From Propionibacteriaceae bacterium UBA6238 (GTDB lineage Bacteria; Actinomycetota; Actinomycetes; Propionibacteriales; Propionibacteriaceae): a stretch of DNA of 29,033 nt. The stretch covers positions 55,302 to 84,334 of the forward strand of contig DJWE01000085.1 in NCBI GenBank assembly GCA_002441465.1, written 5' to 3'. The notes under the pieces are model-generated. The model was given only the letters and a program-made list of their open reading frames with translations, did no database searches and had not been told where the DNA came from. Numbering within the stretch: position 1 is the first letter of the stretch; every line of letters starts with the position of its first letter. Of the stretch, positions 6,699 to 14,710 are shown piece after piece. The position numbers were made by a program, and so were the translations under genes.

Positions 6699-8681
6699 CT
6701 AATGCTTGGGTGGACGGGTGGCGGCCACGATCTCGTCGACCGCGGCCTGGATCGGCACACCGTTCTTCTGGCTGCCGTCGCGATAGCGGAACGAGACCGC
6801 TCCCGCCGACACGTCCTGTTCGCCCGCGATCAGCATGAACGGCACCTTCTGGGTCTGGGCGTTGCGGATCTTCTTGCCGAACCGATCGTCGGAGTAGTCC
6901 AGCTCCACCCGGACGTCCGCCGCGCGCAGCCTCGCGGCCACGTCGGCCAGGTAGGGCTCGTACTCCTCAGCCACCGGAATGCACTCCACCTGGACCGGGT
7001 GCAGCCAGGCCGGGAAGGCACCGGCGTAGTGCTCGGTCAGCACGCCGATGAAGCGCTCGATCGAGCCGAACTTGGCCGAGTGGATCATCACCGGCTCGGC
7101 CGGGTGCCCGTCCGGGCCGGTGTAGGTCAGCCCGAACCGGGCCGGCTGGTTGAAGTCGTACTGGATGGTCGACATCTGCCAGGTGCGCCCGATCGCGTCC
7201 TTCGCCTGGACCGAGATCTTGGGGCCGTAGTAGGCCGCGCCGCCCGGGTCGGGCACGAGTTCGAGGCCGGACTCGCGACCCACCTGCTCAAGGACGGCGG
7301 TCGCGATCTCCCACTGTTCGTCGGAACCGATGAACTTCGTCGACTTGGCGCCCTCGGTGTCCCTGGTGGACAACTCCAGGTAGTAGTCGTCCAGCCCGAA
7401 GTCGTCGAGCAGGGTGGTGACGAAGCCGAGCAGGTGCTTCACCTCGTCGGCCGCCTGCGAGGCCATCACGTAGGAGTGCGAGTCGTCCTGGGTGATCATC
7501 CGCACCCGGGTCAGGCCCTGCAGCACCCCGGACTTCTCGTTGCGGTAGACGGTGCCGAACTCGAACAGCCGCAACGGCAGCTCGCGATAGGACCTCCCCC
7601 GGGACTTGAAGATCAGGTTGTGCATCGGGCAGTTCATGGCCTTGAGGTAGTAGTTCTGGCCATCGTCGTCCATCGGCGGGAACATGCCGTCGGCGTAGTA
7701 CGGCAGGTGCCCCGAGGTGTGGAACAGGCCCTCCTTGGAGATGTGCGGGGTACCGACGTACTGGAACCCGGCCCGGATGTGCGCTTCGCGCACGTAGTCC
7801 TCCATGGCCCGCTTGATCACGCCGCCCTTGGGGTGGAACACCGGCAGCCCCGCGCCCAGCTCCTCGGGGAAGCTGAACAGGTCGAGTTCGGCGCCGAGCT
7901 TGCGATGGTCCCGACGCGCGGCCTCGGCCAGGCGCGCCTGGTAGGCGAGCAGATCCTCCTTCGAGGCCCACGCGGTTCCGTACAGCCGCTGCAACTGGGT
8001 GTTGCGTTGGTCGCCGCGCCAGTACGCGGCGGAGCTGCGGGTGAGCGCCCACGCGTTGCCCAGATATCCGGTGTGCGGCACGTGCGGCCCGCGGCACAGG
8101 TCCTTCCAGGCGACACTGCCGTCGCGTCGGACGTTGTCGTAGATGGTCAACTCGCCGGCGCCGACCTCCACCGATGCGCCCTCGGTGGACGCCGCGGCGC
8201 CCTTCAGCCCGATCAGCTCCAGCTTGTAAGGCTCCTCGGCGAGTTCCACGGCCGCCTCAGCGTCGCTCACGACGCGACGGACGAACCGCTGTCGCTCCTT
8301 CACGATGCCGGCCATCTCCTTGTCGATCGCCTTCAACGCCTCCGGAGTGAGCGGTTCGGCGATCTCGAAGTCGTAGTAGAAGCCGTCGGTGATCGGCGGC
8401 CCGATGCCGAGCTTGGCGTCCGCGTGCAGGCGCTGCAGGGCCTGGGCTGCCACGTGCGCGCACGAGTGCCGGATGACAGCCAGGCCCTCGTCACTGGACG
8501 CGTCGATCGGCTCAACCTCGTCGCCGTCCTTCAGCACGCCGGCCAGGTCGACCACCGTCCCGTTCACCCTGACCGCGACAATCGAGCGGTCGTCGCCGAA
8601 CAGGTCCAGCGCGGTAGTGCCGGTCTCGACCACCCGGGGTTCGCGCGACTCTGGACGCACCACGGTGAGGGAAACAGACAC
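6699..8681 (-). CDS. thrS: Threonine--tRNA ligase
   Basis: A 660-residue class II aminoacyl-tRNA synthetase charging tRNA-Thr. Domains in order: N-terminal TGS domain (about 1-62), editing domain with the zinc-site pattern H72-SCA-H76 and CRGPHVPHTG, catalytic core with MNCPMHNLIF (zinc cysteine), class II motif 2 (YRNEKSGVLQGLTRVR) and motif 3 region (IGSIER-like FGSIERFIGVLTEHYAGAFP), then the anticodon-binding domain (EKS/FGKKIRNAQTQKVPFML region). The GTG at 8681 is chosen because AAAGGAA sits 8-9 bases upstream, giving VSVSLTVVRPE, rather than the in-frame start at 8729. A -10-like CAGAAT lies in the 117-bp leader. I found no T-box-like specifier structure there. Confidence 0.97.
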   Translation of the reverse strand: MSVSLTVVRPESREPRVVETGTTALDLFGDDRSIVAVRVNGTVVDLAGVLKDGDEVEPIDASSDEGLAVIRHSCAHVAAQALQRLHADAKLGIGPPITDGFYYDFEIAEPLTPEALKAIDKEMAGIVKERQRFVRRVVSDAEAAVELAEEPYKLELIGLKGAAASTEGASVEVGAGELTIYDNVRRDGSVAWKDLCRGPHVPHTGYLGNAWALTRSSAAYWRGDQRNTQLQRLYGTAWASKEDLLAYQARLAEAARRDHRKLGAELDLFSFPEELGAGLPVFHPKGGVIKRAMEDYVREAHIRAGFQYVGTPHISKEGLFHTSGHLPYYADGMFPPMDDDGQNYYLKAMNCPMHNLIFKSRGRSYRELPLRLFEFGTVYRNEKSGVLQGLTRVRMITQDDSHSYVMASQAADEVKHLLGFVTTLLDDFGLDDYYLELSTRDTEGAKSTKFIGSDEQWEIATAVLEQVGRESGLELVPDPGGAAYYGPKISVQAKDAIGRTWQMSTIQYDFNQPARFGLTYTGPDGHPAEPVMIHSAKFGSIERFIGVLTEHYAGAFPAWLHPVQVECIPVAEEYEPYLADVAARLRAADVRVELDYSDDRFGKKIRNAQTQKVPFMLIAGEQDVSAGAVSFRYRDGSQKNGVPIQAAVDEIVAATRPPKH

Positions 8682-8798
8682 AGGGAGATTCCTTTCAACG
8701 ACGGCCGGACACCTGCCGACCTCGACCATTCTGCCCCCTCCGGGGTGCGCCCTTCACCTCGCCGACGCGGGACGGACCCTCCTCGGCCGTGCGCGCGA

Positions 8799-10109
8799 TC
8801 AGCGTGCCCGCGTGAGCACCGTCGCGGTGGGCGCGGACACCACCGCGAGATCGCGGTACCCGTCCAGGTGTCCGCTGATCCGTACCGTGATCCGCGAACC
8901 GACATCGGCCCGGGTGAGCAGATACTCCGATCCGACCGCGGTGCGGATCGGCGCACCGGAGCGGAACCAGCGATAGGTGATCCTGACTCCCTGCGGAAGC
9001 CAGGTGCCGGGGTCGGCGGCAAGTCGGCTGCCCACGATCGGCTGCCCGTGGATCGACACCGCCGTGGCGCTGAGGCCGCCGGGACGGACGGTCGCGGTCA
9101 GGGCCGAGAAGGTACGCACCGTCGCGAAGCCCGGCTTGCTGCCGCTCACCTGCACCTTGAGCCGGGCGCCGGCGTCGGCTGCGACCAGTGTGTACCTCGC
9201 CGTGGTCGCGCCGTCGATGCGAACCTCTCCCCCGGCGCCGACGCGGAACCACTGGTAATGCAGTGTCACCGTGCCAGGACCCCAGCGTCGCGGCAGTGCG
9301 GTGAGGGTCCGGCCCACCGCAGCGATGCCGGAGTAGGCCGGGACCGGAGTCGGGCTCAGCACGCCTGCGGCCACCGCGTCGGTGGGCCGCGAGGAGCGGC
9401 TCGTGGCCTCGAAGCCCGGTGACGTGCCACGCACCCGGACCGTGATCGCGTGGTCAAGATCGTCCGGGGCGAGTAGGTAGCTCGTGGCGGTGGCGCCGTC
9501 GATCGGCACGTCGTCGCGATACCACTGCCACGACAACCGCACCGCGCCCGGTCCCCAGGGCCGGACGGCGCCGGTCAGGGCCTGGCCGACCTGCGCGACG
9601 CCGCTCACCTGAGGCGTCTGCGGGCTCAGCTTCGCACCAAGAATCGGCCCCACGGCAGCTGTGTCCTGACTCGCGGCAGCGAGGCCCTTCCCGATGCCGG
9701 TGATCCGTACCGACAGGTGGTGCCCGATGTCGGCCGGGGTGACCCGGCGCCGCGTCCCGGTCGCCTCCTCGATCGGCACGCCGTCGCGGAGCCACTGATA
9801 GCTGAGTCGGACCGCATCGGGTCGCCAGGTCGGCGGTACGAAGCTCAGCACCGAACCGCTGCGCGCGGCCCCCACCAGAACCGGAACCCCGGACGGGACC
9901 ACGCTCGGCCGCGCGTCCGCCGTCGGGGAGGCGTCGGAAGCCACCGCCGCGGCTACGTTCGAACGGGACGCGTCCGCCGTTGCGGCCGCGCTCGCGGTCG
10001 GGGCCGAAGCCTGGGCACCGGTTCCGACCGCACCGGCTCCGCCGATCACCGCGACCAGCCCGATCAGAGTGCCGAGCCCGCGGCTCCGAAGTGTGCTGCC
10101 CACGGGCAT
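8799..10109 (-). CDS. Secreted protein with four Ig-like repeats
   Basis: A 436-residue exported protein of unknown function. After a signal peptide (residues about 1-38; RSRGLGTLIGLVAVIGG) there is an Ala/Thr/Ser-rich spacer to about residue 68. Four repeats of roughly 85-95 residues follow, each containing a core such as VRLSYQWLRDGVPI, VRLSWQWYRDDVPIDGA, VTLHYQWFRV and VRITYRWFRSGAPI, and each ending near VxVRxxGxxxGF. This is the bacterial Ig-like repeat pattern seen in actinobacterial surface proteins. No LPxTG anchor or C-terminal membrane segment is visible, so release or non-covalent wall association is likely. The ATG at 10109 has a GGGGA-type ribosome site upstream. It is divergent from an HtrA-type protease. 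Confidence 0.88.
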   Translation of the reverse strand: MPVGSTLRSRGLGTLIGLVAVIGGAGAVGTGAQASAPTASAAATADASRSNVAAAVASDASPTADARPSVVPSGVPVLVGAARSGSVLSFVPPTWRPDAVRLSYQWLRDGVPIEEATGTRRRVTPADIGHHLSVRITGIGKGLAAASQDTAAVGPILGAKLSPQTPQVSGVAQVGQALTGAVRPWGPGAVRLSWQWYRDDVPIDGATATSYLLAPDDLDHAITVRVRGTSPGFEATSRSSRPTDAVAAGVLSPTPVPAYSGIAAVGRTLTALPRRWGPGTVTLHYQWFRVGAGGEVRIDGATTARYTLVAADAGARLKVQVSGSKPGFATVRTFSALTATVRPGGLSATAVSIHGQPIVGSRLAADPGTWLPQGVRITYRWFRSGAPIRTAVGSEYLLTRADVGSRITVRISGHLDGYRDLAVVSAPTATVLTRAR

Positions 10110-10297
10110 ACGAAACTCCCCTTCCCCGGGTCCGCGACAACCGTAACGTCCCGCGTGGCCGGTTCGGTGGCGGCACACCACGCGGTCGTGACACGGTTTT
10201 AGGTGACAGGCGGATCGGAGCGCCGGTGCCGAGCCGCACCGATGTTCGGGCACGCTGGGCATGACCGCAGAGCCGGAGCGGTCGAGGAGGAGGAATC

Positions 10298-11368
10298 GTG
10301 CCGAAGAAGTCGAGTTGGTGGCTGCAGCGCCCGAGCCTGAACTGGCTGGAGTTGCTCGGGCTCACCGTGGCTCTGGCGCTGATTGCCGCAGGCCTGGGCG
10401 CGTTCGCCGCGCTCAAGCTCTCTCCGTCCCCCGGATCGTGCGACACGACCCGGGTTGCGACGGTGGCGCTGCCGTCCGTGGTGACGGTGTTCGTGACCGG
10501 GGCGTCGGGATCGGGTTCGGGCAGCGGGGCGATTATCCGCGCGGACGGTGTGATCTTGACCAACGACCATGTGATCGCCGCGGCCGCCGACTCCGGCTCG
10601 ATCGAGGTACTCCTGAACAACGGCGACACGCTCACCGCGCACCTGGTCGGCACCGATCCGATCACCGACCTCGCGGTGCTCAAGATCGATCGCAACAAGC
10701 TGCCGGCGTTGCTGTTGGCGCCACGCGAGCAGCTCATCGTGGGCCAGCCGGTCGTGGCGCTCGGCGCACCGCTGGGATTGTCCGGGACGGTGACCAGCGG
10801 CATCGTCAGCGCACTCGGACGCAACGTGCCGGTGCCGAAGGCCAGCGGCGGAACCACAGTGCTGTCCGGGGCGATCCAGACCGACGCGTCCATCAACCCG
10901 GGCAACTCCGGCGGCCCGCTGGTCACCTGCGAGGGGCGGCTCGTCGGGGTGAACACGGCCATCTCGACCGTGCCGAACGCCAACGGGGACGCCGGCGGCG
11001 GCAGTGTCGGGATCGGTTTCGCCGTGCCCGCGAGCACGGCCCAAAGAATCGTGGACGAGCTTCTCGCCACCGGCCGGGCCACGCACCCGTGGATCGGGGC
11101 TCAGACGAGCGAGATCAGCCAGGACACCGCCGACCGGTTCGGCACGAGGGCAGGCCTGTTCGTCCAGGACGTGACCAGCGGCGGCCCTGCGGCGACAGCG
11201 GGACTGCAGGCGGGCGACGTGATCACCGCAGTCAACGGCCAGCCGGCCACCGCCGTCTCGCTCGCCTGGCTGCTGGTCAGCGCGCAGGTCGGCGACCAGA
11301 TCCCGGTGGAGTACTTCCGCGAGGGCAACAGCCACCAGGCCACGATCACCCTCCTCGAACAGCCCTAA
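10298..11368 (+). CDS. Membrane-anchored trypsin-like serine protease with PDZ domain (HtrA/DegP type)
   Basis: A 356-residue S1C-family protease. A short basic N-terminus and one membrane segment (residues about 17-41) anchor it with the catalytic domain outside. The catalytic triad is H91 (LTNDHVIA), D124 (PITDLAVLKI) and S204 (NPGNSGGPL). A single C-terminal PDZ domain spans about residues 270-350 (GPAATAGLQAGDVITAVNG). Its likely role is quality control of exported or misfolded envelope proteins. The GTG start at 10298 is preceded by a very strong ribosome site (GAGGAGGAGG). It is transcribed divergently from the Ig-repeat protein across 188 bp and converges on a LuxR-type regulator. Substrates are unknown. 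Confidence 0.95.
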   Translation: MPKKSSWWLQRPSLNWLELLGLTVALALIAAGLGAFAALKLSPSPGSCDTTRVATVALPSVVTVFVTGASGSGSGSGAIIRADGVILTNDHVIAAAADSGSIEVLLNNGDTLTAHLVGTDPITDLAVLKIDRNKLPALLLAPREQLIVGQPVVALGAPLGLSGTVTSGIVSALGRNVPVPKASGGTTVLSGAIQTDASINPGNSGGPLVTCEGRLVGVNTAISTVPNANGDAGGGSVGIGFAVPASTAQRIVDELLATGRATHPWIGAQTSEISQDTADRFGTRAGLFVQDVTSGGPAATAGLQAGDVITAVNGQPATAVSLAWLLVSAQVGDQIPVEYFREGNSHQATITLLEQP

Positions 11369-11407
11369 CCGAGAGCTTGCGGATCGCTTTCGCGACCCCC
11401 TCGGTTT
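11367..11407. terminator. Bipartite hairpin between convergent genes
   Basis: AACCGAG (11367-11373) and CTCGGTT (11400-11406) form a 7-bp outer stem. The loop contains a smaller TCGC/GCGA stem, and a T-rich TTTGT follows on the plus strand. It overlaps the stop of the protease gene and precedes the end of the convergent LuxR gene, so it is a plausible terminator for the plus strand. Confidence 0.45.
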
Positions 11408-11459
11408 GTCACCAAGCCGGACGGACTCTCGAAAGGCACCGCCTCACCCGAGCGCCGAT

Positions 11460-12155
11460 TCAGGCCGCGACCAGGCCACGTCCGCGGGCCAGGCTGACCG
11501 CCACCAGCCGGTCGTGCACACCGAGCTTGTCGTAGATATTGCCCAGGTGCTTGTGCACGGTGCGCGGCGACAGCGAAAGCCGGGACGCGATGGACGTTGC
11601 CAGCAGGCCCTGCGCGAGCAGTTCCAACACCTCCAGCTCTCGGGCGGTGAGGCCGAACTCACGGGCCGCGTCCTCCCCGGCCTGGGCCCGCTCGCGGCGC
11701 TGCATCGCCAGTGCCACGTGCGGCAGGAGCGCCATCAGCGGCGGCACGGCTTCATGCAGCAGCAGGACCTGGTTGTTCGCGAACCCCTCCCGCTTCGCGA
11801 ACGCCAGGCCCCGGCGTGCGTCGTCCTCGGCGTCCGGATCGAATCCCGGCGGCGCGATCACCAACACCTCGCCCAGCAGGCCGTGCACGATCCGCAACGG
11901 TGCCGGCCCGCTCACGTCCGGTTCGAGCGCGTCGAGCGCCTCGATCAGGTCGTCGGCGGCATCGCGGTTGGGATGGCTGGTCACCACCCGTTGCCCGGCC
12001 GGACGACCGGGCACGAAACACGCGGCGACGTCCGCTTCGACGCCCTGCGCCAAATAGCGACAAATCACCTGTTCGACGTCCAGCTCTGCCGCCAGCGCCT
12101 CGGCGGCTTCGACCAGCATTCCGACGATCACGACCGCTCGTTGACCACGATCCAC
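11460..12155 (-). CDS. LuxR-type DNA-binding regulator
   Basis: A 231-residue regulator. The C-terminal LuxR/NarL helix-turn-helix lies at about residues 167-225 (LTARELEVLELLAQGL, then SLSPRTVHKHLGNIYDKLGV). The N-terminal portion (about 1-150) resembles a GAF-like sensor fold in predicted strand/helix pattern but has no receiver-domain aspartate set, so it is not a typical two-component response regulator. Start is GTG at 12155, with AGGGGG upstream. The signal and targets are unknown. A tandem 14-bp repeat lies a few bases upstream of the start (12167-12194) and could be part of its control region. Confidence 0.88.
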   Translation of the reverse strand: MDRGQRAVVIVGMLVEAAEALAAELDVEQVICRYLAQGVEADVAACFVPGRPAGQRVVTSHPNRDAADDLIEALDALEPDVSGPAPLRIVHGLLGEVLVIAPPGFDPDAEDDARRGLAFAKREGFANNQVLLLHEAVPPLMALLPHVALAMQRRERAQAGEDAAREFGLTARELEVLELLAQGLLATSIASRLSLSPRTVHKHLGNIYDKLGVHDRLVAVSLARGRGLVAA

Positions 12156-12166
12156 GCCAGCCCCCT

Positions 12167-12194
12167 GTCTCGTTCGCTCAGTCTCGTTCGCTCA
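12167..12194. repeat. Tandem 14-bp direct repeat upstream of the LuxR gene
   Basis: GTCTCGTTCGCTCA occurs twice back to back (12167-12180 and 12181-12194), 12 bp before the GTG start of the LuxR-type regulator. It may be a paired operator or a simple slippage duplication. Confidence 0.6.
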
Positions 12195-12363
12195 CCGGTG
12201 GCAGCTTCCGCCTCAGCAGACCGAACATCCCGGGCCAAGCCGTCTATTCCGCTACCGCGAAGAATTCACCATTTCGCCGGGTCAGAGCCGGGACCTCACC
12301 GCGGTGATACCGGCCCCGGTGCGCGAGAATGAGCACGACCGCGATCCGATCGTCAGGAGTGCC

Positions 12364-12462
12364 ATGTCAGCCAGCCCTACCCGAGCCACAGCATGGCCGC
12401 TCCACTGTCCGGATCACGTGGGCAACCGCGGCGCTGCCGAGGCGCGCAGGGAGGACGCGTGA
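12364..12462 (+). CDS. Putative 32-residue leader ORF coupled to the histidine phosphatase
   Basis: A small open frame beginning MSASPTRATAWPLHCPDHVG. It has its own strong Shine-Dalgarno (CAGGAG, 5 bases before the ATG) and ends in a TGA overlapping the next gene's GTG start (GTGA, 12459-12462). That arrangement is what a translated, coupled leader would look like. The peptide shows no run of one amino acid, no membrane segment and no recognisable family, so it may simply be a coupling device. The surrounding interval (12156-12458) shows no other gene. Confidence 0.4.
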   Translation: MSASPTRATAWPLHCPDHVGNRGAAEARREDA

Positions 12463-13019
12463 GCGAGCTCTATCTGGTTCGTCACGGCCAGACCGAGTGG
12501 AGCCGCTCGGGCCGGCACACCTCGGTGACCGACCTGGACCTCACCGAGACCGGCATCGCGCAGGCGACGTCGCTTCGCGAGCGGCTCGACCCGGGCGACT
12601 TCGGCCTGGTGCTGTGCAGCCCACGGCTGCGGGCCCGTCGCACCGCTGAACTGGCCGGCTTCACCGACTACGAGATCGAGCCCGATCTCGCCGAGTGGTA
12701 CTACGGCGATTTCGAGGGCATGACCAGCCCGCAGATCCGCGAGCACTTCCCGGGTTGGCGGATTTGGTTCAACGGCTGCCCCGGCGGCGAATCGTCGGAA
12801 CAGGTGCGGGCCCGCCTGACCAGGGTGGTGGCGAGAGTGCGCGCGTCCGGGGTCGAGCGGGCGATCTGCTTCGGCCACGGGCATGCGTCCCGGGTGCTCG
12901 CGTTGTGCTGGCTCGACTTTCCGATCATTTTCGGACAGAGCTTTCCGCTGGAGGTCGGCAGTGTGTCGGTCCTCGGCCACGAGAAGGAGTCCCCTGCGAT
13001 CATTCGCTGGAACAGCTGA
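12459..13019 (+). CDS. Histidine phosphatase family protein (phosphoglycerate-mutase-like)
   Basis: A 186-residue enzyme of the histidine acid phosphatase/phosphoglycerate mutase superfamily. The phospho-accepting motif LVRHGQTEW places R8, H9 and G10 at the N-terminus. The acid residue region is LAEWYYGDFEG (about residues 77-87), and the second catalytic histidine is H130 in CFGHGHASRVL. It is too short for a classical cofactor-independent glycolytic mutase and fits the broad-specificity phosphatase group (GpmB/CobC-like); the substrate is unknown. GTG at 12459 has GGGAGG seven bases upstream. Longer in-frame starts would lack a ribosome site. Confidence 0.92.
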   Translation: MSELYLVRHGQTEWSRSGRHTSVTDLDLTETGIAQATSLRERLDPGDFGLVLCSPRLRARRTAELAGFTDYEIEPDLAEWYYGDFEGMTSPQIREHFPGWRIWFNGCPGGESSEQVRARLTRVVARVRASGVERAICFGHGHASRVLALCWLDFPIIFGQSFPLEVGSVSVLGHEKESPAIIRWNS

Positions 13020-13074
13020 GCTCAGCTGATGTGAGCGATTGCAGTCCTGCCGCCCGACCTGCTTTGCTGATCCG

Positions 13075-14358
13075 GTGGCGACGGCGCGTAACCCCCTGGT
13101 GAACACCCTGCTCAACTTGCGTGGGAACGGCCGTGCTTGCGTGTACACCGAGCCGCTGTGGGGCCTGTCGATGATGCTGGTCCTGCCCTACGCGTCGGTG
13201 TTCATGCTCGCTCTCGGCGTCCACGACGTTCAGATCGGACTGCTGGCGACCATCTCGATGCTCTCCCAGGTGGCCTTTGGCCTGCTCAGCGGCGTGATCA
13301 CCGACAAGCTCGGTCGACGTCTCACCACCGCAGTGTTCGACGTGATCGCCTGGGCGATCCCGTGTTTGATCTGGGCGGTCGCGCAGAACTTCTGGTACTT
13401 CCTGGTCGCCTCAGTGGTGAACGGCGCCTGGCAGGTCACCCAGAACTCCTGGGACTGCCTACTGGTCGAGGACGTCGACCGCAGGGAGCTCACCAACGTG
13501 TACTCCCTGATCAAGGTGGCCGCCGAGTTCTCCGCGCTGTTCGCGCCGATCGCCGCCGTCCTGGTCGCCCAGTTCGGCCTGGTCCCGGCGGTGCGCATCC
13601 TCTACCTCAACGCCTTCGTGATCCTGACCGCGAAGATCGTCATCCTCTACCGAGCCTCGACCGAGACCGAGGTGGGGCGTCTGCGGATGGAGCTCACCAA
13701 GGACGTCAGCATCTGGCACTCCCTGAGGGACTACCGCGACGTGCTCCCGCTCATCATTCACTCGAAGGGGACCATCTTCTCCCTCACCATTGCGGCCATC
13801 GTGGGTGCGGTGCAGCTGGTCAACGGCACCTTCTGGCAGGTCGTGATCAGTCAGCGCCTTCTGGTGCCCGATCCGCTGCTTCCGTTCTTCCCCATGGTGC
13901 GCTCGCTGCTGTCGGTGCTGCTCTTCTTCACCGTGATCCCTGCGCTGACTCACGGCAAGCACCTGAAGCTGCCCACGCTGACCGGCTTCACGATCTATCT
14001 GGCCGGGCAGGTACTGCTGGTCCTGGTCCCCGCACCGCAGGGATCGGCGAACCTCACCACCTACGCCTTGCTGGCCGCCTGCCTCGTCCTGGACGCCTTC
14101 GGTGCAGGCATCCTCTACATGCTCGCCGAGTCGCTGGTCGCCCTCCACGTGGATCGCCACGAACGCTCCCGGGTGATGGCGATCCAGCGCACCGTGGTGA
14201 TGCTGGTCACCGCGCCCTTCGGCTGGATCTCCGGGTGGCTGTCTGGGATGGATCGCACTTGGCCGTTCCTGCTCACCTCAGCGCTGCTCGTGCTGGGTGT
14301 ATGGGTGACCGCGCGGTACTGGGTGACCACGCACTCCGAGCCGGTTTCCGCCGCCTGA
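13075..14358 (+). CDS. MFS transporter
   Basis: About 427 residues with roughly 12 hydrophobic segments. The cytoplasmic loop 2-3 motif of the major facilitator superfamily is recognisable (GVITDKLGRRLTTAVFD). The N-terminal region LRGNGRACVYTEPLWGLSMM resembles a subfamily common in Firmicutes and some actinobacteria with no agreed substrate. Start is uncertain: GTG at 13075 is used here, and TTG 13039 or GTG 13099 are in frame; none has a convincing ribosome site. The gene starts about 55 bp after the phosphatase and is followed directly by the remnant of a PucR-type regulator, which may once have controlled it. Confidence 0.88.
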   Translation: MATARNPLVNTLLNLRGNGRACVYTEPLWGLSMMLVLPYASVFMLALGVHDVQIGLLATISMLSQVAFGLLSGVITDKLGRRLTTAVFDVIAWAIPCLIWAVAQNFWYFLVASVVNGAWQVTQNSWDCLLVEDVDRRELTNVYSLIKVAAEFSALFAPIAAVLVAQFGLVPAVRILYLNAFVILTAKIVILYRASTETEVGRLRMELTKDVSIWHSLRDYRDVLPLIIHSKGTIFSLTIAAIVGAVQLVNGTFWQVVISQRLLVPDPLLPFFPMVRSLLSVLLFFTVIPALTHGKHLKLPTLTGFTIYLAGQVLLVLVPAPQGSANLTTYALLAACLVLDAFGAGILYMLAESLVALHVDRHERSRVMAIQRTVVMLVTAPFGWISGWLSGMDRTWPFLLTSALLVLGVWVTARYWVTTHSEPVSAA

Positions 14359-14370
14359 GCGCCGCCGAGT

Positions 14371-14525
14371 TCGGCGATCGTCGTTGAGCTGTCGATCCAC
14401 CCACAGACCGTCGCGTACCGGGTCAACCAACTACGCGACCTGCTCGGGGACGCCTGGAGGATCCGCGATGGCGGCTGGAGGCCCAACTGGCCCTGCTCGA
14501 CCGAGCGTCCGACTCCAGCGAATAG
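14371..14525 (+). pseudogene. Remnant of a PucR-family regulator C-terminal HTH domain, frameshifted
   Basis: Starting near 14371 one frame reads IVVELSIHPQTVAYRVNQLR then DLLGDA. After position 14454 the sequence continues in the next frame as LEDPRWRLEAQLALLDRAS and ends with TAG at 14523-14525. This is the recognisable end of the PucR/CdaR-type helix-turn-helix (HPQTVxYRxxxLRxLxGDxLxDPxxRLExxLAL). Adding one C at GCC|TGG (14454-14455) restores the frame, so a single-base deletion is visible. The N-terminal domains are absent; only the last 50 or so codons survive. It abuts the MFS stop codon, so a deletion probably removed the rest. Confidence 0.8.
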
Positions 14526-14625
14526 TGTCCAGCCGTCAACCGGGCTCACCCGCGTCATGACCCCGCCTGCCGTCGACCCGGCGTACCCGGGTGTGCAGAA
14601 TCCCATGGGCAGCGTCGATCGAGCG

Positions 14626-14705
14626 CTGGCCTCTCGTGGGGGGTCTGGATCGTTGCTGTCCAGTGCACCGTGATCTGCCAGGAGCCGGTCAGGAAGTCGA
14701 GCAGC
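14626..14705 (-). repeat. Degenerate copy of the membrane-protein gene tail
   Basis: About 80 bp matching 15049-15127 at over 80% identity with a few small gaps, same orientation. It still encodes LLDFLTGSWQITVH on the minus strand, but the stop codon that follows in the intact gene (TAG) is TGG here. It ends 5 bp before the start of the tRNA-spacer repeat. Confidence 0.75.
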
Positions 14706-14710
14706 GCCGT

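Noticed and set aside
8682..8798. T-box or other riboswitch in the thrS leader
   Set aside because: The 117-bp leader lacks the T-box core sequence and a specifier hairpin that I could recognise.
6690..9422. Long plus-strand open frame of about 910 codons
   Set aside because: It runs antisense to thrS and the end of the Ig-repeat gene; the composition is Arg/Gly/Val-rich without any recognised domain, and it is explained by codon bias on the opposite strand.
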